This document shows, piece after piece, positions 28,612-37,536 of a stretch of DNA of 64,000 nucleotides. The stretch comes from Agrococcus baldri (GTDB lineage Bacteria > Actinomycetota > Actinomycetes > Actinomycetales > Microbacteriaceae), in the NCBI GenBank assembly GCA_007988785.1, contig BJUU01000002.1, positions 1 to 64,000 on the forward strand, in the 5' to 3' direction. The position numbers were made by a program, and so were the translations under genes. Each line of letters begins with the position of its first letter. Positions within the stretch are counted from its first letter, which is position 1. The notes beneath the pieces are model-generated. The model ran no database searches. It was not told the origin of the DNA and worked only from the letters and a program-made list of their open reading frames with translations.

Positions 28612-30180
28612 CTACCGCTGGCCGGCAGCGGTGAGCCGCGGATCCTCGTGCAGGTCGACCAGCGGCATCGAGCTCGTGTCGAGGTAGGGGTTGCCGTCCT
28701 GCCCGCGCACGAGCGCGACGGCCTCCTCGCGCGTCTCGACCGTCGGCACCGAGCCGACCAGCGGCCGCTTGGCGGTCTCGCGCATGCCGAGCACCGCCAG
28801 GCCGCCGACGATGCCGAAGAACATGATGTAGAAGGCCGGCATGTAGGTGTTGCCGGTCAGGTCGATGAGCATCTGGCTGAACAGCGGCGTCGTGCCGCCG
28901 AAGAGCGAGACCGAGAGGTTGTAGGCGATCGCCATGGCGCCGAAGCGCGACGCGGTCGGGAACAGCGCCGGCAGCGTCGCCGCCGAGCAGCCCACCCACA
29001 GCGCCACCGGCACCGCCACCATGCACAGCGCCAGCATCACGGCCCACAGCTCGCCCAGCTGCATGAGCGCGAAGGCCGGCACCATCAGCACCACCACCGA
29101 GGCGGCCGCCATCAGGTAGACGGGCTTGCGGCCGATGCGGTCGGAGAGCCGCCCGAGCAGCGGCAGGCATGCCGACATCACGATCAGCACCGGCACGGTC
29201 GCGAGCGCCGCCGTGATGGTCGAGACGCCAACGGTCGCCTCGAGGTAGGTGGGCATGTAGCTCGTGAGCGCGTAGCCGGCGGTGTTGGTGGCGGCGACGA
29301 CCGCCATCGCCACCAGGATCGCGCGCCAGTGGTGGCGCAGGATGCCCAGGATGCCGTGGCGGGCGAGCGGGTCGGATGCGTCGGCGCCGCCCTCGTGCTC
29401 CTCGACCCCGTGCGCGACCTCGTAGGCGGGCGTCTCGGGGATGCGCATCCGGAACCAGATGGCGACCACGCCCAGCGGGATGGCGACGAGGAACGGGATG
29501 CGCCAGCCGAAGTCGACCATCGCGGTCGGGCCCGCGGCCAGCTCGGTGAGCCAGGTCGTCAGGGCGACGGTCGAGGCGCCGGCGGCGAAGCCCACGTAGG
29601 AGCCGGCGTCGAGCCACGACGACCAGAAGCCGCGCGAGCGGTCGGGGCTGAACTCGGCGACGTAGGTGGTGGCGCCGGCGTACTCGCCGCCGGTCGAGAA
29701 GCCCTGCAGCATCTTCAGCAGGTACAGCGGCAGGATCGCCCACGCGCCGATCTGGGCGGCGGTCGGCAGCAGGCCGATGAGCGCGGTCGCGACGGCCATC
29801 ATCGCCATCGTGAAGAACAGCACCTTCTGCCGCCCGATGCGGTCGCCCAGCGGGCCCAGCACGAGGCCGCCCAGCGGCCGCACCAGGAACGAGATGGCGA
29901 AGCCGAGCAGCACGACCAGCAGGCCGAGCGTCTCATCCATGCCGGCGGTGAACACGGCGGTCATGGTGACAGCGAGGTAGCCGTAGATGCCGAAGTCGAA
30001 CCACTCCATGAAGTTGCCGACCACGGTGCCGGTGATCGCCTTCCGGATGCGCCCCGTCTTGACGACCAGCACGTCCGAGACCTCGAGCCTTCGCGCGCTC
30101 TCGTCGACCGACGGGCCGGTGGCGGATGCGTCGGGGGCCGAGGGATGGCGCGCGGGCGTGGGCATGTGCTCGGAGGACAT
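28612..30180 (-). CDS. MFS symporter of the metabolite:H+ (MHS) family
   Basis: The 522-residue protein has twelve spans and typical MHS motifs: GTVVGNFMEWFDFGIYGYLA at the first helix, PLGGLVLGPLGDRIGRQKVL (loop 2-3), LLKMLQGFSTGGEYAGATTY in helix 4 and LSDRIGRKPVY in the second half. Relatives such as ProP carry proline, betaine or organic acids. The C-terminal 60 residues are soluble. ATG at 30180 begins MSSEHMPTP, with a ~40-residue cytoplasmic lead before helix one. It is divergent from poxB across an alternating purine-pyrimidine tract. Confidence 0.9.
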   Translation of the reverse strand: MSSEHMPTPARHPSAPDASATGPSVDESARRLEVSDVLVVKTGRIRKAITGTVVGNFMEWFDFGIYGYLAVTMTAVFTAGMDETLGLLVVLLGFAISFLVRPLGGLVLGPLGDRIGRQKVLFFTMAMMAVATALIGLLPTAAQIGAWAILPLYLLKMLQGFSTGGEYAGATTYVAEFSPDRSRGFWSSWLDAGSYVGFAAGASTVALTTWLTELAAGPTAMVDFGWRIPFLVAIPLGVVAIWFRMRIPETPAYEVAHGVEEHEGGADASDPLARHGILGILRHHWRAILVAMAVVAATNTAGYALTSYMPTYLEATVGVSTITAALATVPVLIVMSACLPLLGRLSDRIGRKPVYLMAAASVVVLMVPAFALMQLGELWAVMLALCMVAVPVALWVGCSAATLPALFPTASRFGAMAIAYNLSVSLFGGTTPLFSQMLIDLTGNTYMPAFYIMFFGIVGGLAVLGMRETAKRPLVGSVPTVETREEAVALVRGQDGNPYLDTSSMPLVDLHEDPRLTAAGQR

Positions 30181-30235
30181 GGTCGGCAACGATAGCCACC
30201 TGCCTGACGATGGCCTCGGAGGTTGGCTTGCTACC

Positions 30236-30267
30236 CGCGTGCGTGCGCGTGCACGCGTGCGCACGCG
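30236..30267. repeat. 32-bp alternating purine-pyrimidine tract
   Basis: Every step from 30236 to 30267 alternates pyrimidine and purine, almost all CG, with CA/TG steps and a central palindrome CGCGTGCACGCG. Such tracts favour left-handed Z-DNA under negative supercoiling. It lies in the 144-bp divergent region between the MHS symporter and poxB. Confidence 0.85.
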
Positions 30268-30324
30268 GATAGTGAGGCCGCCCGCCCCTGTCCTCCGGCC
30301 CATCCGCGTGCCATGGTGGGCGGC

Positions 30325-32046
30325 ATGGGATCGGTCGCGGAGAACATCGTCCAGACGCTCGTCGCCAACGGCGTGCAGCGCGTCTACGGGCTGCCGGGTG
30401 ACTCGCTGAACGCCTTCACCGAGGCGATCCGCACGGAGGATCGGATGGAGTGGGTGCACGTGCGGCACGAGGAGAGCGCCGCCTTCGCCGCCGGCGCCGA
30501 GGCCGAGATGACGGGTGAACTGGCGGTGTGCGCCGGCAGCTGCGGGCCCGGCAACCTGCACCTCATCAACGGGCTCTTCGACGCCAACCGCAGCCGCGTG
30601 CCGGTGCTCGCGATCGCCGCGCACATCCCGACGATCGAGATCGGCACGAACTACTTCCAGGAGACGCACCCGCAGGAGCTGTTCCGCGAGTGCTCGGTGT
30701 ACGTCGAGTACGTCGCCGACCCGGCGCAGATGCCGCGGCTGCTCGAGATCGCGATGCGCACCGCCATCGAGCAGCGGGGCGTCGCGGTGCTCGTCATCCC
30801 CGGCGACGTGGCGATGGCCGACGTCGCCGACGACCGGCGCACCGTCATCCGCCCCACCCGCTCGACCACCGTGCCGCTGCCGATGCAGCTGCTCGAGGCC
30901 GCCGACGTGCTCAACAGCGCCAAGCGGGTCACGATCCTGGGCGGCGCCGGCACGGCGGGCGCGCACGCCGAGGTGCTCGCGGTGGCCGAGCGGCTCGGCG
31001 CGCCGATCGTGCACGCGATGCGCGGCAAGGAGCACCTCGAGCACGACAACCCCTACGACGTCGGCATGACGGGGCTGCTGGGCTTCGCGAGCGGGTTCCG
31101 GGCGATGAGCGATGCGGATGCGGTGCTGCTGCTGGGCACCGACTTCCCGTACCCGCAGTTCTACTCCGACGACGCCAGGTACGTGCAGGTCGACATCCGC
31201 GGCTCGCAGATCGGCAGGCGGCACCCGATCGACGTGGCGCTGCACGGCGGCGTGCGCGAGACGCTCATGGCGCTGCTGCCGCACCTGGAGCAGAAGAAGG
31301 ACAAGCACCTGAAGGATGCGCAGAAGCACTACGCGAGGACGCGCGAGAAGCTCGACGACCTCGCGGCCCCGGCGCGCAAGGGGCAGCCGGTGCACCCGCA
31401 GCACCTCGCCAGGCGCGTCAGCGAGCTCGCGGCGGACGACGCCGTCTTCATCCCGGACGTCGGATCGCCCGTGGTCTACGCATCCCGGTATCTGACGATG
31501 AACGGCAGGCGGCGCATGCTGGGCTCGTTCAGCCACGGCTCGATGGCCAACGCGGTGCCGCAGGCGATCGGCGTGCTCGCGCAGGACCGCACGCGGCAGA
31601 CCGTGACGCTCTCGGGCGACGGCGGCGTGACGATGCTGCTGGGCGACCTGCTGGCGCTGACGCAGAACCGGCTGCCGGCGAAGATCGTCGTGTTCAACAA
31701 CTCCTCGCTGAACTTCGTCGACCTGGAGATGAAGGCGGCGGGGCTGGTGCCCTTCGCGACCGACCTCGAGAACCCGAGCCTCGCGGCCGTCGCCGAGGCG
31801 ATGGGCATCAGGGGGATCAGGGTCGAGGACTCCGCCGACGTCGACGCGGCGCTCACCGAGGCCTTCGCTCACGACGGGCCGGTGCTCGTCGACGTCGTGT
31901 GCGACCCGCAGGAGCTGACGATCCCGCCGGCGATCGCCTTCGAGCAGGCGCGCGGCTTCGCGCTCTACGCCATCCGCACCGTGCTCTCGGGCCGCGGCGA
32001 CGAGCTGCTCGACCTGGCCAGGACCAACTGGCGCCAGCTCTTCTGA
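30325..32046 (+). CDS. poxB: pyruvate dehydrogenase (quinone)/pyruvate oxidase
   Basis: PoxB decarboxylates pyruvate to acetate and CO2 using TPP and FAD and passes electrons to membrane quinone. The 573-residue length equals the E. coli enzyme. Diagnostic features are GLPGDSLNAF (22-31), catalytic Glu50 in RHEESAAFAAGAEAE, the PoxB-specific EIGTNYFQETHPQELF, and the TPP motif from GDGGVTMLLGDLLAL to VVFNNSSLNFVDLEM. The start could also be ATG at 30313; 30325 is preferred by comparison with E. coli. An MFS gene follows 22 bp downstream, so they are probably co-transcribed. Confidence 0.94.
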   Translation: MGSVAENIVQTLVANGVQRVYGLPGDSLNAFTEAIRTEDRMEWVHVRHEESAAFAAGAEAEMTGELAVCAGSCGPGNLHLINGLFDANRSRVPVLAIAAHIPTIEIGTNYFQETHPQELFRECSVYVEYVADPAQMPRLLEIAMRTAIEQRGVAVLVIPGDVAMADVADDRRTVIRPTRSTTVPLPMQLLEAADVLNSAKRVTILGGAGTAGAHAEVLAVAERLGAPIVHAMRGKEHLEHDNPYDVGMTGLLGFASGFRAMSDADAVLLLGTDFPYPQFYSDDARYVQVDIRGSQIGRRHPIDVALHGGVRETLMALLPHLEQKKDKHLKDAQKHYARTREKLDDLAAPARKGQPVHPQHLARRVSELAADDAVFIPDVGSPVVYASRYLTMNGRRRMLGSFSHGSMANAVPQAIGVLAQDRTRQTVTLSGDGGVTMLLGDLLALTQNRLPAKIVVFNNSSLNFVDLEMKAAGLVPFATDLENPSLAAVAEAMGIRGIRVEDSADVDAALTEAFAHDGPVLVDVVCDPQELTIPPAIAFEQARGFALYAIRTVLSGRGDELLDLARTNWRQLF

Positions 32047-32068
32047 GCCGGCGCGGGAGGAGCGACGC

Positions 32069-33346
32069 ATGCTGCCGAGCGCACGCCGCGTGCAGGGCAC
32101 CTACTTCGTGCTGGTGCTCGGCAACACGCTCGCCGCCTCGTTCATCTGGGGCATCAACACGCTGTTCCTGCTCGATGCGGGGCTGACGAACCTCGAGGCC
32201 TTCACCGCCAACGCGTTCTACACGATCGGGGTGCTGCTGTTCGAGATCCCGACCGGGGTCGTCGCCGACACGATGGGGCGGCGCTGGTCGTACGTGCTCG
32301 GCTCGGCCACGCTCGCCGTGACGACGGGGCTGTACTGGCTCATGTGGCTGTGGCAGGCGCCGTTCTGGGGCTGGGCGCTCGCCTCGCTGCTGCTCGGCCT
32401 GGGCTTCACCTTCTTCACCGGCGCGCTCGACGCCTGGGTGGTGGATGCGCTGGCGGCGGTCGGGTACGAGGGCAGCCTCGAGCGCGTGTTCGGCCGCTCG
32501 GTGGTCGTCTCGGGCGGCGCGATGCTCGTGGGCTCGGTGCTGGGCGGCGTCGTCGCGCAGCTGACCGACCTGGGGGTGCCGTTCCTGATGCGGGCAGGGG
32601 TGCTCGTGGTGATGGTCGTGGTCGCGGGGCTGCTGATGCGCGATCTCGGCTTCACCCCCGACCGCAGCGAGGGGCCGCTGCGCGCGACCCGCACGGTGCT
32701 GCGCGCGTCGATCACGCACGGGCTCGGCAATCCGCCGGTGCGCTGGCTGATGCTCGCGAGCCCCTTCACCGCGGGCGTCGGCTTCTACGCCTTCTACGCC
32801 CTGCAGCCCTACCTGCTCGAGCTCTGGGGCGACCCGGACGCCTACTCGATCGCGGGGCTGGCGGCGGCGCTGCTGTCGGGCTCGGCGATGCTCGGCGGCT
32901 TCCTGGCGCCGGTCGTGCGGCGGCGGTTCCGCAGGCGCACCTCGACGATCCTGCTCGCGACCGTGACGGGCGTCGTCGTGCTGCTGGGCCTCGGGCTGGT
33001 GCAGAGCTTCTGGGTGGCGATCGTGCTGGTCGGCCTCTGGGGCGTGATGTCGTCGATCGACGACCCCGTGCACCGCGCCTACCTCAACGACATGATCCCC
33101 TCGAAGCAGCGGGCGACGGTGCTCTCGTTCGACTCGCTGATGGGCTCGGGCGGCAGCGCCATCGCGCAGCCGGTGCTGGGCCGCTCGGCCGACCTCGGCG
33201 GCTACGGCTTCTCGCTGCTGCTCTCGGGCGCGATCTCAGCGGTCGCGATCCCCTTCGTGCTGCTCAGCCGCGCCCAGCGCGCGCCCGCCGACACCGCGAG
33301 CGCCACTCTCGAGGGCCCCTCGATCGACCCGGCCACGAGCGTCTGA
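32069..33346 (+). CDS. MFS transporter, 425 aa
   Basis: Twelve spans are visible in a 425-residue MFS protein with the loop 2-3 motif GVVADTMGRRWSYVLGS (A-type) and the helix-4/5 segment LGFTFFTGALDAWVVDALA. A broad class of small-molecule exporters has this form; the substrate is not identifiable. GGAGGAGC precedes the ATG at 32069. Its position just after poxB hints at organic-acid or related export, but that is only inference from location. Confidence 0.88.
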   Translation: MLPSARRVQGTYFVLVLGNTLAASFIWGINTLFLLDAGLTNLEAFTANAFYTIGVLLFEIPTGVVADTMGRRWSYVLGSATLAVTTGLYWLMWLWQAPFWGWALASLLLGLGFTFFTGALDAWVVDALAAVGYEGSLERVFGRSVVVSGGAMLVGSVLGGVVAQLTDLGVPFLMRAGVLVVMVVVAGLLMRDLGFTPDRSEGPLRATRTVLRASITHGLGNPPVRWLMLASPFTAGVGFYAFYALQPYLLELWGDPDAYSIAGLAAALLSGSAMLGGFLAPVVRRRFRRRTSTILLATVTGVVVLLGLGLVQSFWVAIVLVGLWGVMSSIDDPVHRAYLNDMIPSKQRATVLSFDSLMGSGGSAIAQPVLGRSADLGGYGFSLLLSGAISAVAIPFVLLSRAQRAPADTASATLEGPSIDPATSV

Positions 33347-33393
33347 GCGCACGCGAGGGAATAGAGTCTCCGCACGACCCGTTGCAATCATTG

Positions 33394-33405
33394 TTCAACT
33401 TTGAA
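33394..33405 (+). promoter_or_regulatory. TTCAA-CT-TTGAA operator before the LLM/FMN-reductase/MarR operon
   Basis: A perfect 5-bp inverted repeat with 2-bp spacer lies in a short AT-rich island (33381-33410), conspicuous in this genome, 28 bp before the LLM start. TTGTTCAACTTTGAA resembles the layout of sites bound by redox-sensing MarR proteins such as RosR of Corynebacterium glutamicum. The operon encodes its own MarR protein as third gene, the likely ligand of this site. Confidence 0.6.
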
Positions 33406-33433
33406 AGACTTGTCCGCGACGGAAGGACCACCC

Positions 33434-34618
33434 ATGAGCAGCATGCAGTTCGGCATCTTCTCGGTGAGCGACATCACCCAGGATCCGACGACCGGCAAGA
33501 CGCCCAGCGAGCACGAGCGCATCAAGGGCTGGGTCGCGATGGCCAAGAAGGCCGAGGAGGTCGGCCTCGACGTCTTCGCCGCGGGCGAGCACCACAACCC
33601 GCCGTTCTTCTCCTCCTCCCCCACCACCACCCTCGGCTACCTCGCCGCGCAGACCGAGCGGCTCATCCTCTCGACCGCGACGACGCTCATCACCACCAAC
33701 GACCCGGTGAAGATCGCCGAGGACTTCGCGATGCTGCAGCACCTGAGCGACGGCCGCGTCGACCTCACGCTCGGCCGCGGCAACACCGGCCCCGTCTACC
33801 CGTGGTTCGGCAAGGACATCCGTGACGGCATCGAGCTCGCGATCGAGAACTACGCCCTCCTGCACAAGCTGTGGCACGAGCCGGTCGTCAACTGGCAGGG
33901 CAAGCACCGCACGCCGCTGACCGGCTTCACCTCGACCCCCGCCCCGCTCGACGGCGTCGCGCCGTTCGTCTGGCACGGCTCCATCCGCTCCCCGCAGATC
34001 GCCGAGCAGGCCGCGTACTACGGCGACGGCTTCTTCCACAACAACATCTTCTGGAACAAGGAGCACACCGAGCGCATGGTGAAGCTCTACCGCTCGCGCT
34101 TCGCGCACTACGGCCACGGCGAGCCCGAGCAGGCGATCGTGGGCCTCGGCGGCCAGATCTTCATGAAGCCGACCGAGCGCGAGGCCAAGGAGCGCTTCCG
34201 GCCCTTCTTCGACGTCGCGCCGGTCTACGGCCACGGCCCGAGCCTCGAGGACTTCACCGAGATGACCCCGCTCACCGTCGGCACGCCCGAGCAGGTCATC
34301 GAGCGCACGCTGGGCTTCCGCGACTACGCCGGTGACTACCAGCGCCAGCTCTTCCTCGTCGACCACGCCGGCCTGCCGCTCGAGGAGGTGCTCGAGCAGA
34401 TCGAGATCCTCGGCACCGAGGTCGTGCCGGTGCTGCGCCGCGAGTTCGACGCGGTGCGCCAGGACGGGGTGCCGGATGCGCCCACGCACGCCGCGCGCGT
34501 CGCCGCGGCCAGGGAGGCGGGCACGCAGCTCGGCGAGCAGGGCAACGCCTGGACGGAGCAGGGCGCACGCACCGACTTCGACACCGGCGCCGCGATCGCA
34601 CGACAGGCAGGCGAGTGA
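33434..34618 (+). CDS. LLM-class flavin-dependent oxidoreductase
   Basis: The 394-residue protein is a luciferase-like monooxygenase/F420 or FMN oxidoreductase. It opens MQFGIFSVSDITQDPTTGK, then FAAGEHHNPPFFSSSPTTTL and LTLGRGNTGPVYPWFGKDI. It shows the extended C-terminal region of the CE1758-type subfamily, named after a Corynebacterium protein. The reaction is unknown. A dedicated FMN reductase gene overlaps its stop (GTGATG), which suggests that it uses FMNH2. GGAAGGA (33421-33427) supports the ATG at 33434. It is the first gene of an LLM-FMN reductase-MarR operon. Confidence 0.9.
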   Translation: MSSMQFGIFSVSDITQDPTTGKTPSEHERIKGWVAMAKKAEEVGLDVFAAGEHHNPPFFSSSPTTTLGYLAAQTERLILSTATTLITTNDPVKIAEDFAMLQHLSDGRVDLTLGRGNTGPVYPWFGKDIRDGIELAIENYALLHKLWHEPVVNWQGKHRTPLTGFTSTPAPLDGVAPFVWHGSIRSPQIAEQAAYYGDGFFHNNIFWNKEHTERMVKLYRSRFAHYGHGEPEQAIVGLGGQIFMKPTEREAKERFRPFFDVAPVYGHGPSLEDFTEMTPLTVGTPEQVIERTLGFRDYAGDYQRQLFLVDHAGLPLEEVLEQIEILGTEVVPVLRREFDAVRQDGVPDAPTHAARVAAAREAGTQLGEQGNAWTEQGARTDFDTGAAIARQAGE

Positions 34619-35235
34619 TGACGAGCCCCCGCATCGCGGTCGTCTCGGCCGGGCTCGGCGAGCCGAGCAGCACGAAGCTGCTCGCCGACCGGCTGCGCGA
34701 CGCGACCCTCGCGGCGCTCACCGCGCACGGCCAGCACGCTGAGGTGGTCGATGTCACGCTGCGTCCGCTGGCGCAGGACATCGCGAGCCACATGCTCACC
34801 CACAACCCCTCCGAGGCCCTCGACGCCGCGATCGGGGAGGTCATCGACGCCGAGGCGATCATCGCCGTCACGCCCACCTTCAACCAGAGCTACTCGGGGC
34901 TGTTCAAGTCGTTCTTCGACGTCATCGAGGAGGGGCAGCTCGCCTCCATCCCCACGGCGCTCGGCGCCACGGGCGGCACCGCCCGCCACTCGATGGTGAT
35001 GGACACCGCGATGCGGCCGATGTTCGCCTACCTCAAGGCGCAGGTCGTGCCGACGGGCGTGTTCGCCGCGAGCGAGGACTGGGGCACCGCATCCGGCCTC
35101 GACCGCCGCATCGCCCGCGAGGGGCAGGAGCTCGCCGACCTGATGGTCGCCATGCCCCGCCGGCGCGAGGCCGACCCCTTCGACGCCGAGAGCGACTCGT
35201 TCGTCTCGTTCGAGCAGATGCTGGGGCACGCGTGA
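34615..35235 (+). CDS. NAD(P)H-dependent FMN reductase
   Basis: The 206-residue flavodoxin-like protein has the NADPH-dependent FMN reductase pattern: IAVVSAGLGEPSSTKLLADR (phosphate loop), AVTPTFNQSYSGLFKSFFD (isoalloxazine loop) and GATGGTARHSMVMDTAMRP. It should supply reduced flavin to the LLM oxidoreductase encoded just upstream, whose stop it overlaps. The MarR gene in turn overlaps its own stop (GTGA). This tight coupling indicates a two-component monooxygenase system. Confidence 0.9.
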   Translation: MMTSPRIAVVSAGLGEPSSTKLLADRLRDATLAALTAHGQHAEVVDVTLRPLAQDIASHMLTHNPSEALDAAIGEVIDAEAIIAVTPTFNQSYSGLFKSFFDVIEEGQLASIPTALGATGGTARHSMVMDTAMRPMFAYLKAQVVPTGVFAASEDWGTASGLDRRIAREGQELADLMVAMPRRREADPFDAESDSFVSFEQMLGHA

Positions 35236-35702
35236 GCGGCCGCGAGCTCGCGTCGCGGGCGTGGCGCGAGTACTTCGAGGGCTCGCAGCTGCTCGTCAAC
35301 GAGCTCGAGCGCCGCATGAAGGCCTCCTGCGGCATCGACCTGGGCGACTTCAACGTGCTGCTGGTGCTCTCGGAGGCCGAGGGCACGCGGATGCGCATGG
35401 GCGACCTGGCGCGCGCGGTCGCGTTCGCCCCCGGCCGGCTCACGTACCGCGTCGGCGCGCTCGAGCGCGAGGGGCTCGTCGTGCGCGAGCCCACCGCGAG
35501 CGACGGACGAGGGACGGATGCGGTGCTCACCGAGCTCGGTCACCGCCGGCTGCGCAAGACCCGGCCCGTGCACGCGCGCCACGTCGAGGAGCTCTTCCTC
35601 GGCTCGCTCGACACCGAGGCGCTCGAGGTGCTCGACCGCGTCTTCGGCCCGCTGCGGGCGCGGCTGCTGGATCGCTGCGCCGACGAGGCGACCACCGACT
35701 GA
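35232..35702 (+). CDS. MarR family regulator of the LLM operon
   Basis: The 156-residue winged-helix protein has the MarR core (GDFNVLLVLSEAEGTRMRMG, RLTYRVGALEREGLV, wing SDGRGTDAVLTELGHRRL). A single Cys at about residue 34, in RRMKASCGIDLGDF near the dimer interface, could serve as a redox switch as in RosR/OhrR-type proteins. Its GTG overlaps the FMN-reductase stop. The TTCAA-CT-TTGAA site before the operon is its likely target, giving autoregulation. Confidence 0.85.
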   Translation: MSGRELASRAWREYFEGSQLLVNELERRMKASCGIDLGDFNVLLVLSEAEGTRMRMGDLARAVAFAPGRLTYRVGALEREGLVVREPTASDGRGTDAVLTELGHRRLRKTRPVHARHVEELFLGSLDTEALEVLDRVFGPLRARLLDRCADEATTD

Positions 35703-35748
35703 CGGCGCACTCCGGCGAGTCCCAGCCGATTGCTGGAACGATGAGAGC

Positions 35749-36870
35749 GTGATGGAGCAGCGGCTGCTGGAGAAGGCGATCGGGGCACCGGGTCGCCCGG
35801 TGAGCGCCGAGCCCTTCGGCGAGGGCCGCATCGCCCGCTTCACCGTCGACGACGGGCCGGAGCGCGGCGAGTGGTTCGTCGACACCTCCCGCCAGTCGGT
35901 CGCCGCCGAGACCGGCTTCGTGATCCGCGACCGGGACGGCGCGAGCGTCGCCCGCATCTGGAAGCACCCCTTCGACCCGCGCCTGCCCGCGCTGCGCACG
36001 GCCCTCGACCCCGAGCGGCTCGCCCGCATCGCCGCCGCTGGCGGCAGCACGCCGGGGCCGATCGAGGCGCGCGTGCTCTCCTACCGCCCGGGTCGGCGCG
36101 CCGTCGTGCGGCTGACGCAGCTCGGCAGGCACATGTTCGTGAAGGTCGTGCGTCCGGGCGAGGCTGAGGATCTCGCCCTCATCCATCGAGCGTGCCGCAC
36201 GGCGGGCGTGCCGGCGCCGAAGGTCGTGCACTGGGCGCCCTCCGGCGTGCTGGTCGTGCGCGACGCGCCGGGCACGCCCGGGCCGGTCGCCGCGGCGGCG
36301 ACCCCCGCCGAGCAGCTGCTCGACGCCGTCGACGCGCTGCGCGAGCGGCTGCTGGGCGTGCGCACGCACCGCATCGCCCGCGCCTCGGTCGGCACGCGGC
36401 TCGAGTGGCACATCGACCGGCTCGCGGCCGCACTGCCCGAGCGGGAGCGCGAGGTGCACGCGCTGCTGCCCTCGCTCGCCCCGCACATCCGTCGCGTCGG
36501 GCCTCCGCAGGTGATCCACGGCGACCTGCACATCGGCCAGCTCTTCTTCGCCGACGGGGCTGTCGCATCCGTCATCGACGTCGACACCGCGGGCCTCGGC
36601 GACCCGCGCGACGACACGGCCGCGTTCATCGGGCACGCGACCGCGAGCGCCGTGCGCAACGAGGTCGCGGGGCGGGCGAAGGACGCCTCGCTGCTGCACA
36701 CGCTCGCCGAGGCGGCCGCCGACCGCTGGATGCTGGATCCCCACACGACGGCGCTCGCCTCGCTGCACCTTGTGGGCCACGCCATCCGCGCCGTCGAGCG
36801 CAGCCCCGAGGCGGCGGGCCTGCTGCTCGACGAGGCGCTCGACCTGCAGGGCATCCGCCGCTCCCGCTGA
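35749..36870 (+). CDS. aminoglycoside-phosphotransferase-fold kinase, paralogue A
   Basis: Numbering from the ATG at 35752 (GTG 35749 is also possible), the 372-residue protein has an APH/choline-kinase fold. ATP-lysine Lys131 lies in MFVKVVRP, the catalytic loop is HGDLHIGQLFF (256-266, Asp258) and the metal site IDVDTAGLGDP (275-285). The first 100 residues carry a distinct block, WFVDTSRQSV then RIWKHPFDPRLPALR, also present in the paralogue at 39286-40563. The substrate is unknown; the extra N-terminal domain argues against a classic aminoglycoside kinase. It is convergent with a response regulator, stops 3 bp apart. Confidence 0.85.
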   Translation: MMEQRLLEKAIGAPGRPVSAEPFGEGRIARFTVDDGPERGEWFVDTSRQSVAAETGFVIRDRDGASVARIWKHPFDPRLPALRTALDPERLARIAAAGGSTPGPIEARVLSYRPGRRAVVRLTQLGRHMFVKVVRPGEAEDLALIHRACRTAGVPAPKVVHWAPSGVLVVRDAPGTPGPVAAAATPAEQLLDAVDALRERLLGVRTHRIARASVGTRLEWHIDRLAAALPEREREVHALLPSLAPHIRRVGPPQVIHGDLHIGQLFFADGAVASVIDVDTAGLGDPRDDTAAFIGHATASAVRNEVAGRAKDASLLHTLAEAAADRWMLDPHTTALASLHLVGHAIRAVERSPEAAGLLLDEALDLQGIRRSR

Positions 36871-36873
36871 GGC

Positions 36874-37536
36874 TCAGACCAGCCGGTACCCCATGCCGCG
36901 CACGGTCTCGATGCGCTCGGCGCCCAGCTTGTTGCGCAGGTAGCGGATGTAGACGTCGACGACGTTGGAGCCCGGGTCGAAGTCGTAGCCCCAGACGCGC
37001 GAGAGCAGCTGCTCGCGCGAGAGCACCTGGCCGGCGTGGCGCACGAGCTCTTCGGCGAGCGCGAACTCGCGGCCCGAGAGGTCGATGCCGCGGCCGTCGA
37101 TCGTCGCGCGGCGGGTGCGGATGTCGAGCGCGAGCCCCTGGTGCGTCAGCTCGGTCGCGGCGCTCGGGCTCGAGCCGTGCGAGGCCATGCGCAGGCGCAC
37201 GCGCGCGAGCAGCTCGTCGAAGCGGAAGGGCTTCGCCATGTAGTCGTCGGCGCCGCCCTCGAGGCCCGCGACCGTGTCGGCGCCGCCGGCGCGCGCCGTG
37301 AGGATGATCACCGGCATGCTCGAACCGGAGCCGCGCAGCTGCGAGAGCACCTCGAAGCCGTCCATCCCCGGCAGCCCGATGTCGAGCACGAGCAGGTCGA
37401 ACTCGTCGGTGAGGGCGAGGTCGAGCGCCTCCGGGCCGGTGGTGGCGACGCGCGTCGTGTAGCCCGAGGACTTCAGGCCCTTCTCGACGAACGAGGCGAT
37501 CCGCGCCTCGTCCTCGGCGATCAGGATCGATGCCAT
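36874..37536 (-). CDS. OmpR-family response regulator
   Basis: The 220-residue protein has a receiver domain with acidic pair Glu8/Asp9, phospho-acceptor Asp52 (LLVLDIGLPG) and Lys102 (MAKPFRF). A winged-helix DNA-binding domain follows, with GREFALAEELVRHAGQVLSREQ as RDDGLLSREQLL-type signature and a terminal TVRGMGYRLV. The start ATG lies inside the 3' end of the kinase gene and uses GAGGAG within it as SD, so kinase and regulator are translationally coupled in the order kinase then regulator. Confidence 0.95.
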   Translation of the reverse strand: MASILIAEDEARIASFVEKGLKSSGYTTRVATTGPEALDLALTDEFDLLVLDIGLPGMDGFEVLSQLRGSGSSMPVIILTARAGGADTVAGLEGGADDYMAKPFRFDELLARVRLRMASHGSSPSAATELTHQGLALDIRTRRATIDGRGIDLSGREFALAEELVRHAGQVLSREQLLSRVWGYDFDPGSNVVDVYIRYLRNKLGAERIETVRGMGYRLV

